From: Streptococcus sp. k-402
GTDB lineage: Bacteria; Bacillota; Bacilli; Lactobacillales; Streptococcaceae
Length of the DNA: 64,000 bases
NCBI RefSeq assembly: GCF_013277515.1
Contig: NZ_VMNB01000008.1
Location: 56,859 to 120,858, forward strand
Direction: 5' to 3'
Made by a program: the position numbers and the translations under genes
Shown here: piece by piece, positions 55,109 to 63,946 of the stretch
Position numbering within the stretch: position 1 is the stretch's first letter
Layout of the letters: every line of letters begins with the position of its first letter
The notes under the pieces: model-generated
Databases searched by the model: none
What the model was told of the DNA's origin: nothing
What the model saw: the letters and a program-made list of their open reading frames with translations, nothing else

Positions 55109-56377
55109 TCAAGCTTGATAGACGATTTGTCCCTTACATATGGTGTATTTAACCTGCCCTTTTAAGGTTTCACCGATAAAGGGTGAATTAGCTGCTTTCG
55201 AAGCAAAATGGGAGTCCACAAGTCGGTCAGCCTTAGCATCAAAAATAGTGATGTCCGCCGGACCATTCTCAGCCAAGTAACCTGCTTCAAAGTTGTAAAG
55301 CTTGGATGGGTTGTATGTCATTTTTTCAAGTAATTCCATCAAGCTTAACTCACCAGCTTCCACCAAATAGGTTAAGCCAAGAGATAGGGATGTTTCCAAA
55401 CCAGTCATACCAGATGGTGCTTTGGTAATATCCTCGACATTTTTTTCATCTGCATGATGAGGCGCATGGTCAGTCGCAATAACTGTGATGACACCTGACT
55501 TGAGACCTTCAATCACGGCACGACGGTCTGATTCCAAACGAAGCGGCGGATTCATCTTGGCATTACTTCCTTGTGTCAAAAGGAGCGCTTCGGTCTTAGA
55601 AAAATGCTGTGGCGCTACTTCTGCTGTGACTTGCGCTCCCAGCCCTTGAGCAAACTCCACTACTTTAACACTTTCTTCCTTAGACAAATGCTGAATATGG
55701 ACATGAGCCTTGGTTGCATAGGCAATCATGACATCACGCGCCATCATAGCATACTCAGCTACCCCAGTCGCACCGCAGATATGGAAATGTTCTTTAGCGA
55801 TATTTTCATTAAATCCAAGAATACCGTTCAAACCTGGATCTTCCTCATGAAGACTAATAAAGGTATTAAGCTTTTTAGCTTCCTCCATGGCTTCCTTTAC
55901 AACTTTACTACTTTCAAGCGGAATACCATCATCAGAAAAACCAACAGCTCCAGCTTCTAAGAGTGCCTTGAAGTCAGTCAAGTCTTGGCCATTAAAGTTC
56001 TTAGTAATGGTCGCAACCGTCTTAACATTAATCTTCTCTTTGGCAGCTGACTGGAGAACTTCTTGCAAAGTCTCCACGTCCGAAATGGTTGGACTAGTAT
56101 TAGCCATCATGACAACCGTTGTAAAACCACCTGCAGCGGCCGCTAGGGCACCAGTATGAATATCCTCCTTATGGGTTTGACCAGGTTCACGGAAATGCAC
56201 ATGAATATCGACCAAGCCAGGAGCAACGACTAGACCAGTAGCATCAAGCACCTCTGCCCCTTCTTCTTTAATCTCAGGTGCAATTTTGACAATTTTCCCA
56301 TCTCGGACCAAAACATCACATACCTGATCCAAACCAGACTTAGGATCCATTACACGACCATTTTTGATTAGTAGCAT
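55109..56377 (-). CDS. pyrC: Dihydroorotase
   Basis: A 422-residue zinc amidohydrolase forming dihydroorotate in pyrimidine synthesis. [20 protein letters not shown] (HxH metal site), the [15 protein letters not shown] strand and [13 protein letters not shown] (catalytic Asp) are intact. Length agrees with class I bacterial PyrC. It heads a run with the downstream 86-residue gene and MATE gene; mutX and ung lie upstream on the same strand. Confidence 0.96.
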   Translation of the reverse strand: MLLIKNGRVMDPKSGLDQVCDVLVRDGKIVKIAPEIKEEGAEVLDATGLVVAPGLVDIHVHFREPGQTHKEDIHTGALAAAAGGFTTVVMMANTSPTISDVETLQEVLQSAAKEKINVKTVATITKNFNGQDLTDFKALLEAGAVGFSDDGIPLESSKVVKEAMEEAKKLNTFISLHEEDPGLNGILGFNENIAKEHFHICGATGVAEYAMMARDVMIAYATKAHVHIQHLSKEESVKVVEFAQGLGAQVTAEVAPQHFSKTEALLLTQGSNAKMNPPLRLESDRRAVIEGLKSGVITVIATDHAPHHADEKNVEDITKAPSGMTGLETSLSLGLTYLVEAGELSLMELLEKMTYNPSKLYNFEAGYLAENGPADITIFDAKADRLVDSHFASKAANSPFIGETLKGQVKYTICKGQIVYQA

Positions 56378-56389
56378 CTGCTTTCTCCT

Positions 56390-56854
56390 TTATTCATAGA
56401 AATCAACTTGGGTATCCAACAATTTATCCCCATCATAGACAAACTTGGCTGAAAAGAAGGGTTTATCCTCTAAAAGCCACTCAACAAAGGTATGGTCACC
56501 TTCCCAAGTAGGCTTGCTCAAAACCTCGTCATAGGGAACCCATTCTAGCGTTCCCTCATTACAGTCAATCAAATCACCCTCGAACTCCGTCACCTTAAAA
56601 ACATATGTGTACCAGTCTAAATCTGGCGTAAATTCAGGAAAAGTGATAACACCTTTTAGAACTGGCTTGGCTTTCAGTCCCGTCTCTTCGAGGATTTCAC
56701 GCGCCGCGCATTCCTGAGGTGTCTCACCACGCTCCAGCTTACCACCCACACCAATCCATTTCCCTTCATGGACATCATTGGGTTTCTTATTACGGTGGAG
56801 CATAAGCAGTTCTTTCCCGTTATCAATGTAGCAAATTGTCGCTAACTGAGGCAT
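56390..56854 (-). CDS. mutX: 8-oxo-dGTP diphosphatase, Nudix
   Basis: A 154-residue Nudix hydrolase that cleanses the nucleotide pool. The Nudix box is complete: GVGGKLERGETPQECAAREI followed by LEETGL. Length and position next to ung fit streptococcal MutX (MutT-like), part of a DNA-maintenance pair. Confidence 0.93.
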   Translation of the reverse strand: MPQLATICYIDNGKELLMLHRNKKPNDVHEGKWIGVGGKLERGETPQECAAREILEETGLKAKPVLKGVITFPEFTPDLDWYTYVFKVTEFEGDLIDCNEGTLEWVPYDEVLSKPTWEGDHTFVEWLLEDKPFFSAKFVYDGDKLLDTQVDFYE

Positions 56855-56863
56855 ATTTTCTCC

Positions 56864-57517
56864 TTATCTAAGCCAATCGATTGGCTCTTGTCCTATCTCT
56901 TTTAAGAATGCATTGGCCTTGGAAAAAGGCTTGGAACCCCAAAATCCTCTATAAACCGACAAAGGACTGGGATGGGCTGATTCGATAACCAGGTGATGAG
57001 GATTGGTAACCAAGGTCTTCTTCTTGCGTGCATAAGCTCCCCAGAGTACAAAAACAACTGGTCTATCTAGATGATTGACCACCTGAATCACAGCATCAGT
57101 AAAAGGCTCCCATATCTGACCAGCATGACCATTGGCCTGTCCAGCAGGAACCGTCAAGCAAGCATTGAGAAGCAAGACTCCTTGCTCAGCCCAAGCTGTC
57201 AAATCATGAGATTTCTTAACCCCGATATCATCTGACAATTCTTTCAAGATATTTTGCAAGGATGGTGGAGCTGGGATAGAGTCGGGTACAGAAAAACTCA
57301 AGCCCTGCGCTTGACCTGGCCCGTGATAGGGATCCTGTCCCAGAATCACCACCTTAACCTCTTCAAGCGGTGTTGTCAAGAGAGCCTGAAAAACCTTCTC
57401 CTTAGGTGGATAAACAGTTCCTTGAGAATAGACCTGCTCCATAAACTGATTGATTTTCCCGAAATAACCTTCAGGTAATTGTTCCTTTATCAAATCATGC
57501 CAAGACGAGTGTTCCAT
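56864..57517 (-). CDS. ung: Uracil-DNA glycosylase
   Basis: A 217-residue family-1 glycosylase. [18 protein letters not shown] (catalytic Asp, uracil pocket) and [20 protein letters not shown] (His motif) are intact. Removes uracil from DNA. Nine bases separate it from mutX. Confidence 0.96.
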   Translation of the reverse strand: MEHSSWHDLIKEQLPEGYFGKINQFMEQVYSQGTVYPPKEKVFQALLTTPLEEVKVVILGQDPYHGPGQAQGLSFSVPDSIPAPPSLQNILKELSDDIGVKKSHDLTAWAEQGVLLLNACLTVPAGQANGHAGQIWEPFTDAVIQVVNHLDRPVVFVLWGAYARKKKTLVTNPHHLVIESAHPSPLSVYRGFWGSKPFSKANAFLKEIGQEPIDWLR

Positions 57518-57553
57518 AGCTGACTCCTTCGTTTTTACTGCCTCTATTATAGC

Positions 57554-57580
57554 AAAAAGTGGCTATGGAAACCACTTTTT
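57554..57580. terminator. Bidirectional terminator between ung and HAD gene
   Basis: AAAAAGTGG and CCACTTTTT, nine-pair stem, nine-base loop, overlapping the HAD stop codon. It ends the HAD transcript and lies upstream of ung. Confidence 0.8.
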
Positions 57581-58271
57581 ACAGTTTATCTAAGCAATCC
57601 AGCAAGTCTTGGTAAGAATGGGCTTCGTAGGTTGGCTGGGCTTGTGTGTGATTTTCGAGGTGATGAGGATTGTACCAGATAGTGTCAATCCCCGCATTAT
57701 TGCCACCTTGAATGTCGGCAGTTAGGGAATCTCCAATCATCAGCGTCTTTTCTTTGCTAAATCCTTCAATCTGCTGACCGATTTTTTCATAAAAGAGGGC
57801 ATCAGGCTTTTGTGATTGTAACTGTTCAGAGATAAAGACTTTATTGAAATAAGGCGCTAGACCCGATTGAACCAAACGCCCTGTCTGGATAGCAGTAATG
57901 CCATTTGTCGCAGCATATAGCTCGTAATCTCTCTCGATAAGGCTGTCTAAGAGTTCATGAGCGCCCGAAATCGTTTGTCCCTGTTGGGCTAAGTAAAATT
58001 GGTAACGCTGGGCTAGAAATGTACCATCTTTCTCCAGCCCAAAATGAGCAAATAAACGAGAAAAGCGCGTGTTAACCAGCTCTTGTTTACTAATTTTCTT
58101 TTGCTCCAAGTCCTTCCAGAGAGATTTGTTCATAGGAACGTAAAAGTCTTTGTAGGCCTGAATATCTGCAACTCCTTCTTCTTTTAGGAGTTGCGTTAGA
58201 GCCACATCTTCAGCAACATCAAAATCAAGCAAGGTGTGGTCAAGGTCGAAGAATAGAAATTTGTAAGACAA
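57579..58271 (-). CDS. HAD-superfamily phosphatase, YjjG type
   Basis: A 230-residue HAD hydrolase. FFDLDHTLLDFD (nucleophile motif DxD), AATNGI (motif II), the Lys region KPDALFYEKI and MIGDSLTADIQGG (motif IV) match the YjjG/YfnB group of pyrimidine nucleotidases that may remove non-canonical nucleotides, in keeping with ung and mutX beside it. Substrate is inferred from family. Confidence 0.9.
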   Translation of the reverse strand: MSYKFLFFDLDHTLLDFDVAEDVALTQLLKEEGVADIQAYKDFYVPMNKSLWKDLEQKKISKQELVNTRFSRLFAHFGLEKDGTFLAQRYQFYLAQQGQTISGAHELLDSLIERDYELYAATNGITAIQTGRLVQSGLAPYFNKVFISEQLQSQKPDALFYEKIGQQIEGFSKEKTLMIGDSLTADIQGGNNAGIDTIWYNPHHLENHTQAQPTYEAHSYQDLLDCLDKL

Positions 58272-58308
58272 TTTGAGGTTTTCCTTTCTAGGTACTTAAT
58301 AGATTAGT

Positions 58309-58506
58309 TTATTTCTTCTTTTTCTTAGTTTTATTCATCAACATACCAACTACAACTGGAGTAACCACACTTCCAACTTGTCCAACAACTTTAAGTATCT
58401 TTTTTGCTTCATCTATTTTTTTGTTTCTACACGATTCGCACTTATTGTGCTTATAACTTGATGGTAAATCCCTAGTACATGTCTTGCATTTTTTTATTTC
58501 TTTCAT
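58309..58506 (-). CDS. Zinc-ribbon membrane protein of unknown function
   Basis: A 65-residue protein. KKCKTCTRDLPSSYKHNKCE followed by SCRN gives CxxC...CxxC, a small zinc ribbon; then a hydrophobic helix (VVGQVGSVVTPVVVGMLM) and a tail of lysines. Four-base overlap (ATGA) with the upstream 333-residue gene shows a two-gene operon. Not recognised. Confidence 0.65.
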   Translation of the reverse strand: MKEIKKCKTCTRDLPSSYKHNKCESCRNKKIDEAKKILKVVGQVGSVVTPVVVGMLMNKTKKKKK

Positions 58507-59504
58507 TCTAGCACCTCTGTCTCAATAGATTCTGGTTTATTTGGTAATTTCATTATAGAAGTTTCAATTTTTGGCAATTCTTTTGTCCAGTAATTTGTAG
58601 GAGAAGGATCAAGTAAATCAAGTCTCTCTACTAATTCCTGAGAACTGAGATAAGTTTCGTTAATAAATTTCCCAAAGTAATTCAAACTTTTTTGAGCAGC
58701 TTTTTTCTCGCCCAACTCATTATAGGCTATTGCTGCTGATAGTGAAACGATATTTACAGCTGCTAATCCATCTCTAATTTCATTCATACGAGCTTCAATT
58801 TTATCTGGTTTATCTCCTTTTAATAACTTACCCCAAGTAGAATCTGGTTGTTCTTTAATAAAATTTACATTTGATTTTTGACTAAGCATTAAGAGATTTC
58901 GACTATCTTCTGCATCTGAAATAACTTGCAGTAACATCATTGTTCTAATGTTTGAATCTGATATCTCTCTAGCTTGCAAGAGTTTCTGTTGACAACTATA
59001 GGCTATTGCAAGTCTATCTGACTCCTGTCCTTTTCTGACGTCTTCAATAGCATATTGTACATTTTGAATCTCCTCTGCAATCTGAGCCATTTGAATTTGT
59101 GACGAATAATCGGCTAACGCTTTATTTAATTCTGGTGTCAACTTAACAGATTTCAATGGCACATTTCCAATGACTTTATTAGTATTAGTGTTTACTAATA
59201 CAGCCAAGAGAGAGCCATCTTTCTTTGTCATTAATTTTAACACTCCTTGAGCAATTGCTTCCCGTTGTTCTGGAGAAAGAATTGCCTGAAAAACCTCTTC
59301 AGGTATACTAGATTGGACAACATTGATAAAGGCTGGAGCAGAATATAACATTTTTTCTACTTCAGATAAGATTTTATTTGCATTTTTGACTAAAGGTTTG
59401 GCTATTTCTGGTAACTTATTAAAAAACGATGAGGGTTTTAGTTCATAACCGTCAATATCAAGAATATCAAAGTCATCTTCGCCAAAAAATAAAACTTCAT
59501 CCAT
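58503..59504 (-). CDS. Unrecognised 333-residue protein in a two-gene cassette
   Basis: A soluble, mostly helical protein with no signal peptide. The acidic opening MDEVLFFGEDDFDILDID is followed by a helical core; the C-terminal half (YSCQQKLLQAREISDSNIRT onwards) resembles TPR-like helices by pattern only. No catalytic motif recognised. It is followed by the zinc-ribbon protein and preceded by a 590-bp AT-rich region with three ATTCTA palindromes. It lies between a conserved chromosomal run and the dha genes, an accessory-gene position. Confidence 0.6.
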   Translation of the reverse strand: MDEVLFFGEDDFDILDIDGYELKPSSFFNKLPEIAKPLVKNANKILSEVEKMLYSAPAFINVVQSSIPEEVFQAILSPEQREAIAQGVLKLMTKKDGSLLAVLVNTNTNKVIGNVPLKSVKLTPELNKALADYSSQIQMAQIAEEIQNVQYAIEDVRKGQESDRLAIAYSCQQKLLQAREISDSNIRTMMLLQVISDAEDSRNLLMLSQKSNVNFIKEQPDSTWGKLLKGDKPDKIEARMNEIRDGLAAVNIVSLSAAIAYNELGEKKAAQKSLNYFGKFINETYLSSQELVERLDLLDPSPTNYWTKELPKIETSIMKLPNKPESIETEVLE

Positions 59505-59619
59505 AAACTACTACCTCATTATGTTTAAATTATTAGAGATATTATACCATATTAAACAAAATTATGATTTTGATTTTTCTTTAATATTATTTATCCAATC
59601 ATTTTTACTGGAATCTAAC

Positions 59620-59814
59620 ATAGAATAATACTATTCTATACAATTGACAGCTCAAATCCTTCAGAATAGAACAATCCTAACTATCGAACACCCCAGCTTC
59701 ATAAATATATATGCAATTCTAGACCTAGAATCCCTATAAATTAAATGTTTTCGCACTATTCTAAGCCATTGATTACCTTAAATGTTAATTTTTGAAGGAT
59801 TCTAAAGCTAGAAT
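59620..59814. repeat. Cluster of TAGAAT/ATTCTA palindromes upstream of unknown cassette
   Basis: Three short palindromes: ATAGAATA-4-TATTCTAT (59620-59639), ATTCTAG-2-CTAGAAT (59716-59731) and ATTCTA-4-TAGAAT (59799-59814). They fill a gene-free stretch (59505-60099) upstream of the 333-residue gene and could be operator sites. A BOX-like repeat and a terminator occupy the rest. Confidence 0.5.
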
Positions 59815-59882
59815 AGTCCCATCACAATCTGTTTTGAATGATTCACAATTTAGAAACACTCTAGCTTTACTCCTGTTAAAAT

Positions 59883-59912
59883 AAAAAGGAACTGCATAAA
59901 GCAATCCTTTTC
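59883..59912 (-). terminator. Terminator of the dhaKLM operon
   Basis: Stem AAAAAGGA...TCCTTTT with inner TGC/GCA and small internal mismatches; on the minus strand followed by TTTTATTTT. About 190 bp after dhaM. Confidence 0.6.
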
Positions 59913-59932
59913 TGATTTTGAAATTATTTACT

Positions 59933-60040
59933 TATACTCTTCGAAAATCAAATTCAAACCACGTCAGCTTCACCTTGCCGTACTCAAGTACAGCCTGCGG
60001 CTAGCTTCCTAGTTTGCTCTTTAATTTTCATTGAGTATTA
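59933..60040. repeat. BOX element (A-C form, no B unit)
   Basis: It begins TATACTCTTCGAAAATC and ACCACGTCAGC with CACCTTGCCGTA, a boxA sequence, and ends CCTAGTTTGCTCTTTAATTT with CATTGAGTATTA, a boxC sequence. The 108-bp length shows that the central boxB unit is absent. BOX repeats are characteristic of pneumococcus and close relatives. Confidence 0.9.
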
Positions 60041-60099
60041 AACTTTGATAGTTGAGATAATCAATAGCCCACCTATAAAAAGAGTTATAGTAAAATTCC

Positions 60100-60474
60100 T
60101 TATTTATTGATTTCAAGATCCGACAACTGTGTTTGAATAACTGACAGTTCTGCACCAGCCTGAAGAAGAGCAGCTGCAGTATAGGCACCTTCTACAATCG
60201 GAACCCTATTGATGACGATACTTTTATCACTGAAATCAGCCACCATTTCTAAGTTCATTTTAGCAGAGCCTAGATCAAAAAAAGCTAATAAAGCATCTGC
60301 TGGATTTTCGGAAACAACCCTATCTACTTGATCAAAACTCGTTCCAATTCCTCCATCTTCGGTTCCTCCTACATAAGTAATCGGAACATCTTTAGCTACT
60401 TCACTAATCAGTTCAACGACACCTTGTGCAATGTGTTTGGAATGTGAAACGATAACAAGACCAATACTTCCCAT
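60100..60474 (-). CDS. dhaM: PTS-dependent dihydroxyacetone kinase, DhaM subunit
   Basis: A 124-residue EIIA-mannose-like phosphotransferase with the phosphorylated His in GLVIVSHSKHIAQGV and a GGTEDGGIGTS loop. It rephosphorylates ADP bound to DhaL using phosphoenolpyruvate-derived phosphate. Short form with only the EIIA domain, usual in Firmicutes. Shares a base with the dhaL end. Confidence 0.95.
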   Translation of the reverse strand: MGSIGLVIVSHSKHIAQGVVELISEVAKDVPITYVGGTEDGGIGTSFDQVDRVVSENPADALLAFFDLGSAKMNLEMVADFSDKSIVINRVPIVEGAYTAAALLQAGAELSVIQTQLSDLEINK

Positions 60475-61049
60475 TAAACCACCCCAGTTTCTAAAAGAGA
60501 AGTAAAGAGTAATCCTGATGAGAATGATCCAGGATCAATATGTCCAAGAGAACGTTCTCCTACATAAGATGCCCTTCCTTTAGTTGCAAGTAAATCTTTG
60601 GTAGTATTCACTACCTGATTAATAACCTCTTGAGTCAACTGGTCAACAGATAAGGCAGCAATAACAGGAGTCCAAACATCAACCATTGTCTTTTCTCCAA
60701 CTTCTGCTTTCCCACGTTTGACAATCATATCCAAACCGCTTTGTAAGATTTCCTCTATTTTCGAATTTGAATCACACTTGGCCATGCCCATAAAAGCAGA
60801 GCCATACAAGGGACCAGAAGCACCACCAACCTTACTCAGTAGTTGCATTGAGACAAGTTTAAACACATCACTGCTGGTCTCAAATTGCTTTCCTTCTAAG
60901 TTTTCCATAACTGCAGCCATGCCACGCGCCATATTTCCACCGTGGTCTCCATCTCCTATAGGGGTGTCTAGCTCACTAAGGTAATCTTTCTGTTCTTGAA
61001 TCTTTTCATTAAAAAGCTTCATCCATTCAAGAGCTTGTTCAACATTCAT
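60474..61049 (-). CDS. dhaL: Dihydroxyacetone kinase, ADP-binding DhaL subunit
   Basis: A 191-residue helical barrel subunit. PIGDGDHGGNMARGM (Asp ligands for Mg-ADP) and GGASGPLYGSAFMGMA are intact. It takes phosphate from DhaM and transfers it to dihydroxyacetone on DhaK. Located between dhaK and dhaM. Confidence 0.95.
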   Translation of the reverse strand: MNVEQALEWMKLFNEKIQEQKDYLSELDTPIGDGDHGGNMARGMAAVMENLEGKQFETSSDVFKLVSMQLLSKVGGASGPLYGSAFMGMAKCDSNSKIEEILQSGLDMIVKRGKAEVGEKTMVDVWTPVIAALSVDQLTQEVINQVVNTTKDLLATKGRASYVGERSLGHIDPGSFSSGLLFTSLLETGVV

Positions 61050-61070
61050 GCGACATTTCCTCCTTGAGTC

Positions 61071-62060
61071 TTACCAAGCTGGGGTAGTAACAGGCGCATT
61101 TAGTGCATCCAACCATTCATCATCTGCCAATCGAATCAATGTTAATGACAAACCAGCCATATCGATTGAAGTCATATAGTTTCCAATTTTCTTAAATGCC
61201 AACTGAACACCTTTTTCATGGAGCAATTTTGCCACATCATTTGCAAATACATATTGCTCCATAAGAGGCGTGCTTCCTAAACCATTAATGAGAAGCCCAT
61301 AGCGTTCACCAGCTTTAAGTTGGAAACCTTCAGATAGTTTTTCAACCAATTCTGAGGCAAATTGTGCTGAGGGTTGCATTTTCTCTTTCTTATATCCTGG
61401 CTCACCATGAATACCAACTCCATATTCAAATTCATCATCTTCTAAAACAAAACCTGGTTTCCCAACTTCAGGAACGGTTGCTCCAGACAGGGCCAGCCCA
61501 ATTGTTTTAATTTCTAAGACAAGTTTGTCGGCCAAGTCCTTCATTTCAGCTAATGATTTACCAGAACGAGCCGCATTACCCAAAATTTTATGAACTAAAA
61601 TAGTACCTGCAACACCTCGACGGCCTTGGGTATAGAGACTATTTTCAACAGCGATATCATCATCAACCACAACACTTGCTACATCAATACCTTCCATTTC
61701 AGCAAGTTCTTGTGCAATTTCAAAGTTCATGATGTCCCCAGAATAGTTCTTAATGACCATGAAAACTCCAGCACCTTCATCAGCCGCCTTAATGGCTTCT
61801 AAAATTTGGTCCGGAGTAGGTGAGGTAAAGACTGCTCCACAAATGGCAGAAGACAACATTCCATCTCCTACAAATCCAGCATGACTTGGTTCATGTCCTG
61901 AACCTCCACCTGAAATGAGTCCAACTTTTCCTGTCTTTTCTGCCTTTCTAACGATGACATCAAAACCATCTAAGCGTTCTACCAAGTCATCATGCATGAA
62001 TGACAATCCCTGCAACATTTCATCAACAACTTGTGTCGGTTCATTTATAATTTTTTTCAT
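61071..62060 (-). CDS. dhaK: Dihydroxyacetone kinase, substrate-binding DhaK subunit
   Basis: A 329-residue subunit that binds dihydroxyacetone covalently through His in GVGIHGEPGYKKEK. GLISGGGSGHEPSHAGFVGDG near the start is the substrate pocket. First gene of dhaKLM. A DhaS-type operator and weak -35/TATAAT promoter lie upstream, so induction through DhaS is likely. Confidence 0.96.
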   Translation of the reverse strand: MKKIINEPTQVVDEMLQGLSFMHDDLVERLDGFDVIVRKAEKTGKVGLISGGGSGHEPSHAGFVGDGMLSSAICGAVFTSPTPDQILEAIKAADEGAGVFMVIKNYSGDIMNFEIAQELAEMEGIDVASVVVDDDIAVENSLYTQGRRGVAGTILVHKILGNAARSGKSLAEMKDLADKLVLEIKTIGLALSGATVPEVGKPGFVLEDDEFEYGVGIHGEPGYKKEKMQPSAQFASELVEKLSEGFQLKAGERYGLLINGLGSTPLMEQYVFANDVAKLLHEKGVQLAFKKIGNYMTSIDMAGLSLTLIRLADDEWLDALNAPVTTPAW

Positions 62061-62094
62061 GAGAAACTCCTTTCGGCATGTATCTTTGTTTTCG

Positions 62095-62127
62095 CTTTCA
62101 TTATATATTTTTTATTGCTAGATGATA
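62095..62127 (-). promoter_or_regulatory. dhaKLM promoter
   Basis: Minus strand TATAAT about 40 bp upstream of the dhaK start with a poor -35 (TTATCA) 17 bp before it. The DhaS-type operator begins three bases upstream of the -35, the arrangement for activation. Confidence 0.55.
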
Positions 62128-62129
62128 AG

Positions 62130-62151
62130 GGACAGATTCTATTATTTGTCC
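62130..62151. promoter_or_regulatory. DhaS operator
   Basis: GGACAGAT, six bases, ATTTGTCC. This differs by one base from the Lactococcus DhaS site as I recall it (GGACACAT-6-ATTTGTCC). It lies between the divergent dhaK and dhaS genes. Confidence 0.8.
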
Positions 62152-62213
62152 CCTTTTAAACCCGTTTAAAACATTTTTTTGGTAAAATGAAGTAAGTAAA
62201 AGAAAGGCTTCCT

Positions 62214-62744
62214 ATGGCATCATCACTTATTACAAAAAAACGGATTGCCAAGGCATTTAGAGACCTATTAGCTACTAGAGAATTTGACAAAATCTCCATT
62301 GTAGATATCATGGAATCAGCTGGCATTCGTAGACAGACCTTTTATAATCACTTTCTTGACAAATATGAACTGCTAGACTGGATATTTGAAAATGACTTAA
62401 CCGAGTATATCACCAATAACTTGGACTTCATTTCAGGCCAAAAACTATTACAAGAATTATTTTTTTATTTCGAACAAGAGCGTGACTTTTATATTCAACT
62501 TTTTGATATTCAAGGGCAAAATAACTTCTATGACCAATTTATCAGCTACTGTCGCTTGCTTGTATCAAAAATTTTAAGAGAATACGGTCAGATTGATATC
62601 GATTCATCTGCTTATACTTGTTTTTTGTTAGACTATCATTCACATGCTCTAGCAGAAATCGTGAAGGCTTACGTCAATAAAAAAAGTCCAGTTCCACAAC
62701 CAGACTTTCTAATCATGACAATTATTGGAAAGAGACCACAATGA
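62214..62744 (+). CDS. dhaS: TetR-family activator of dha genes
   Basis: A 176-residue TetR-type regulator. The N-terminal helix-turn-helix is TREFDKISIVDIMESAGIRR then QTFYNHF. Divergent from dhaK and followed by dhaQ with a four-base overlap, the arrangement of the Lactococcus DhaS-DhaQ pair in which DhaQ with dihydroxyacetone binds DhaS and turns it into an activator. Confidence 0.93.
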   Translation: MASSLITKKRIAKAFRDLLATREFDKISIVDIMESAGIRRQTFYNHFLDKYELLDWIFENDLTEYITNNLDFISGQKLLQELFFYFEQERDFYIQLFDIQGQNNFYDQFISYCRLLVSKILREYGQIDIDSSAYTCFLLDYHSHALAEIVKAYVNKKSPVPQPDFLIMTIIGKRPQ

Positions 62745-63730
62745 CATTTATTTCAAATCATAAACAGAAAATTATTTCAAGTTACATTTCGGCAACTGTC
62801 AGCAGTCATCTCGAATTAGAAAAACACCCTACCTTACCATTAGTCTATCAAAAAAATCGTAATCCCCATCAGGTTCCAATATTGTCGGGTGGAGGTTCCG
62901 GTCACGAACCTGCGCATATTGGATATGTGGGAGAAGGAATGCTTACTGCTGCTATCTATGGCCAATTATTTACTCCTCCTACAAGAACTGAAATCTTAGA
63001 GTCCATTCGTTTTTTAAACAATGGTCACGGTGTCTTCATCATTGTAAAAAATTTCGAAGCAGACATCAAAGAATTTAGCTGGGCCATTAATACTGCTAGA
63101 CAAGAAGGAATTAAGGTCGGCTATAGTCTAGCACACGACGATATTTCTATTGAACCTCACAATAGATTTCAAATTAGAGGAAGAGGGCTTGCAGGGACAA
63201 TTTTACTTCATAAAGTTCTAGGATATGCAGCTCAAAATGGTGCCGACATAGAGCAACTAACTGATTTAGGTCATGAACTTGCTCCCGAAATCGCAACAAT
63301 TGGCTTTGCAACGAAAGCTGCTAGTCTCCCCCAAGCCACCTTTCCACTATTTAACTTGGAAGAAGGAAATATTTCTTATGGTATTGGGATACATGGCGAA
63401 GAAGGCTATCGTATCGTCCCATTCCAATCATCGGAAATCCTTGCAAATGAAATTATAAGTAAATTAAGATTGCACTATCATTGGAAAAAGGGTGATCAAT
63501 TTATATTGCTTGTAAATAATCTAGGCCCTACTACCAACCTAGAAATGGGCATATTTCTCAATGATCTCCTTCAACTCTTAGAAATTGAAGGAGTCACTAT
63601 TCCCTTTATAAAATCAGGAACATTTATGACCAGTCTGGATATGGCAGGTATATCCGTAACTCTTTGCCCCGTAAAAAATAAACAGTGGTTAGAAGCGCTC
63701 AATGCTTCAACGACAGCTTTTGCATGGTAA
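62741..63730 (+). CDS. dhaQ: DhaK-like coactivator
   Basis: A 329-residue DhaK paralogue. VPILSGGGSGHEPAHIGYVG and GIGIHGEEGYRIV keep the dihydroxyacetone-binding His, but it has no companion DhaL and follows dhaS, so it most likely serves as the sensor DhaQ. Moderately divergent from the DhaK at 61071. Ends before a terminator. Confidence 0.9.
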   Translation: MTFISNHKQKIISSYISATVSSHLELEKHPTLPLVYQKNRNPHQVPILSGGGSGHEPAHIGYVGEGMLTAAIYGQLFTPPTRTEILESIRFLNNGHGVFIIVKNFEADIKEFSWAINTARQEGIKVGYSLAHDDISIEPHNRFQIRGRGLAGTILLHKVLGYAAQNGADIEQLTDLGHELAPEIATIGFATKAASLPQATFPLFNLEEGNISYGIGIHGEEGYRIVPFQSSEILANEIISKLRLHYHWKKGDQFILLVNNLGPTTNLEMGIFLNDLLQLLEIEGVTIPFIKSGTFMTSLDMAGISVTLCPVKNKQWLEALNASTTAFAW

Positions 63731-63747
63731 TTTGCTTGTATAACTCA

Positions 63748-63780
63748 AAAGGGATCCATCACTTGATGGCCCTTTGTTTT
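63748..63780 (+). terminator. Terminator after dhaQ
   Basis: AAAGGG, CCATC, loop ACTT, GATGG, CCCTTT type stem with small internal mismatch, followed by GTTTTT. Confidence 0.75.
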
Positions 63781-63785
63781 TATCT

Positions 63786-63946
63786 TATACTCAATGAAAA
63801 TCAAAAAGCAAACTAGGAAACTAGCCGCAGGCAGCGAAAATCACTGAATTGAGGATGTAGATAAGACTGACGACGACAGCTCAAAACACTGTTTTGAGGT
63901 AGCAGATGGAAGCTGAACTGGTTGATGTGATTTTCAAAGAGTATTA
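63786..63946. repeat. BOX element (with B-like unit)
   Basis: Begins TATACTCAATGAAAATC and AACTAGGAAACTAGCCGC, continues with a boxB-like part (AAAACACTGTTTTGAGGT, GATAAGACTGACGA) and ends GATTTTCAAAGAGTATTAG. The order is the reverse orientation of the copy at 59933. Beyond it, 63947-64000 shows nothing recognisable. Confidence 0.8.
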
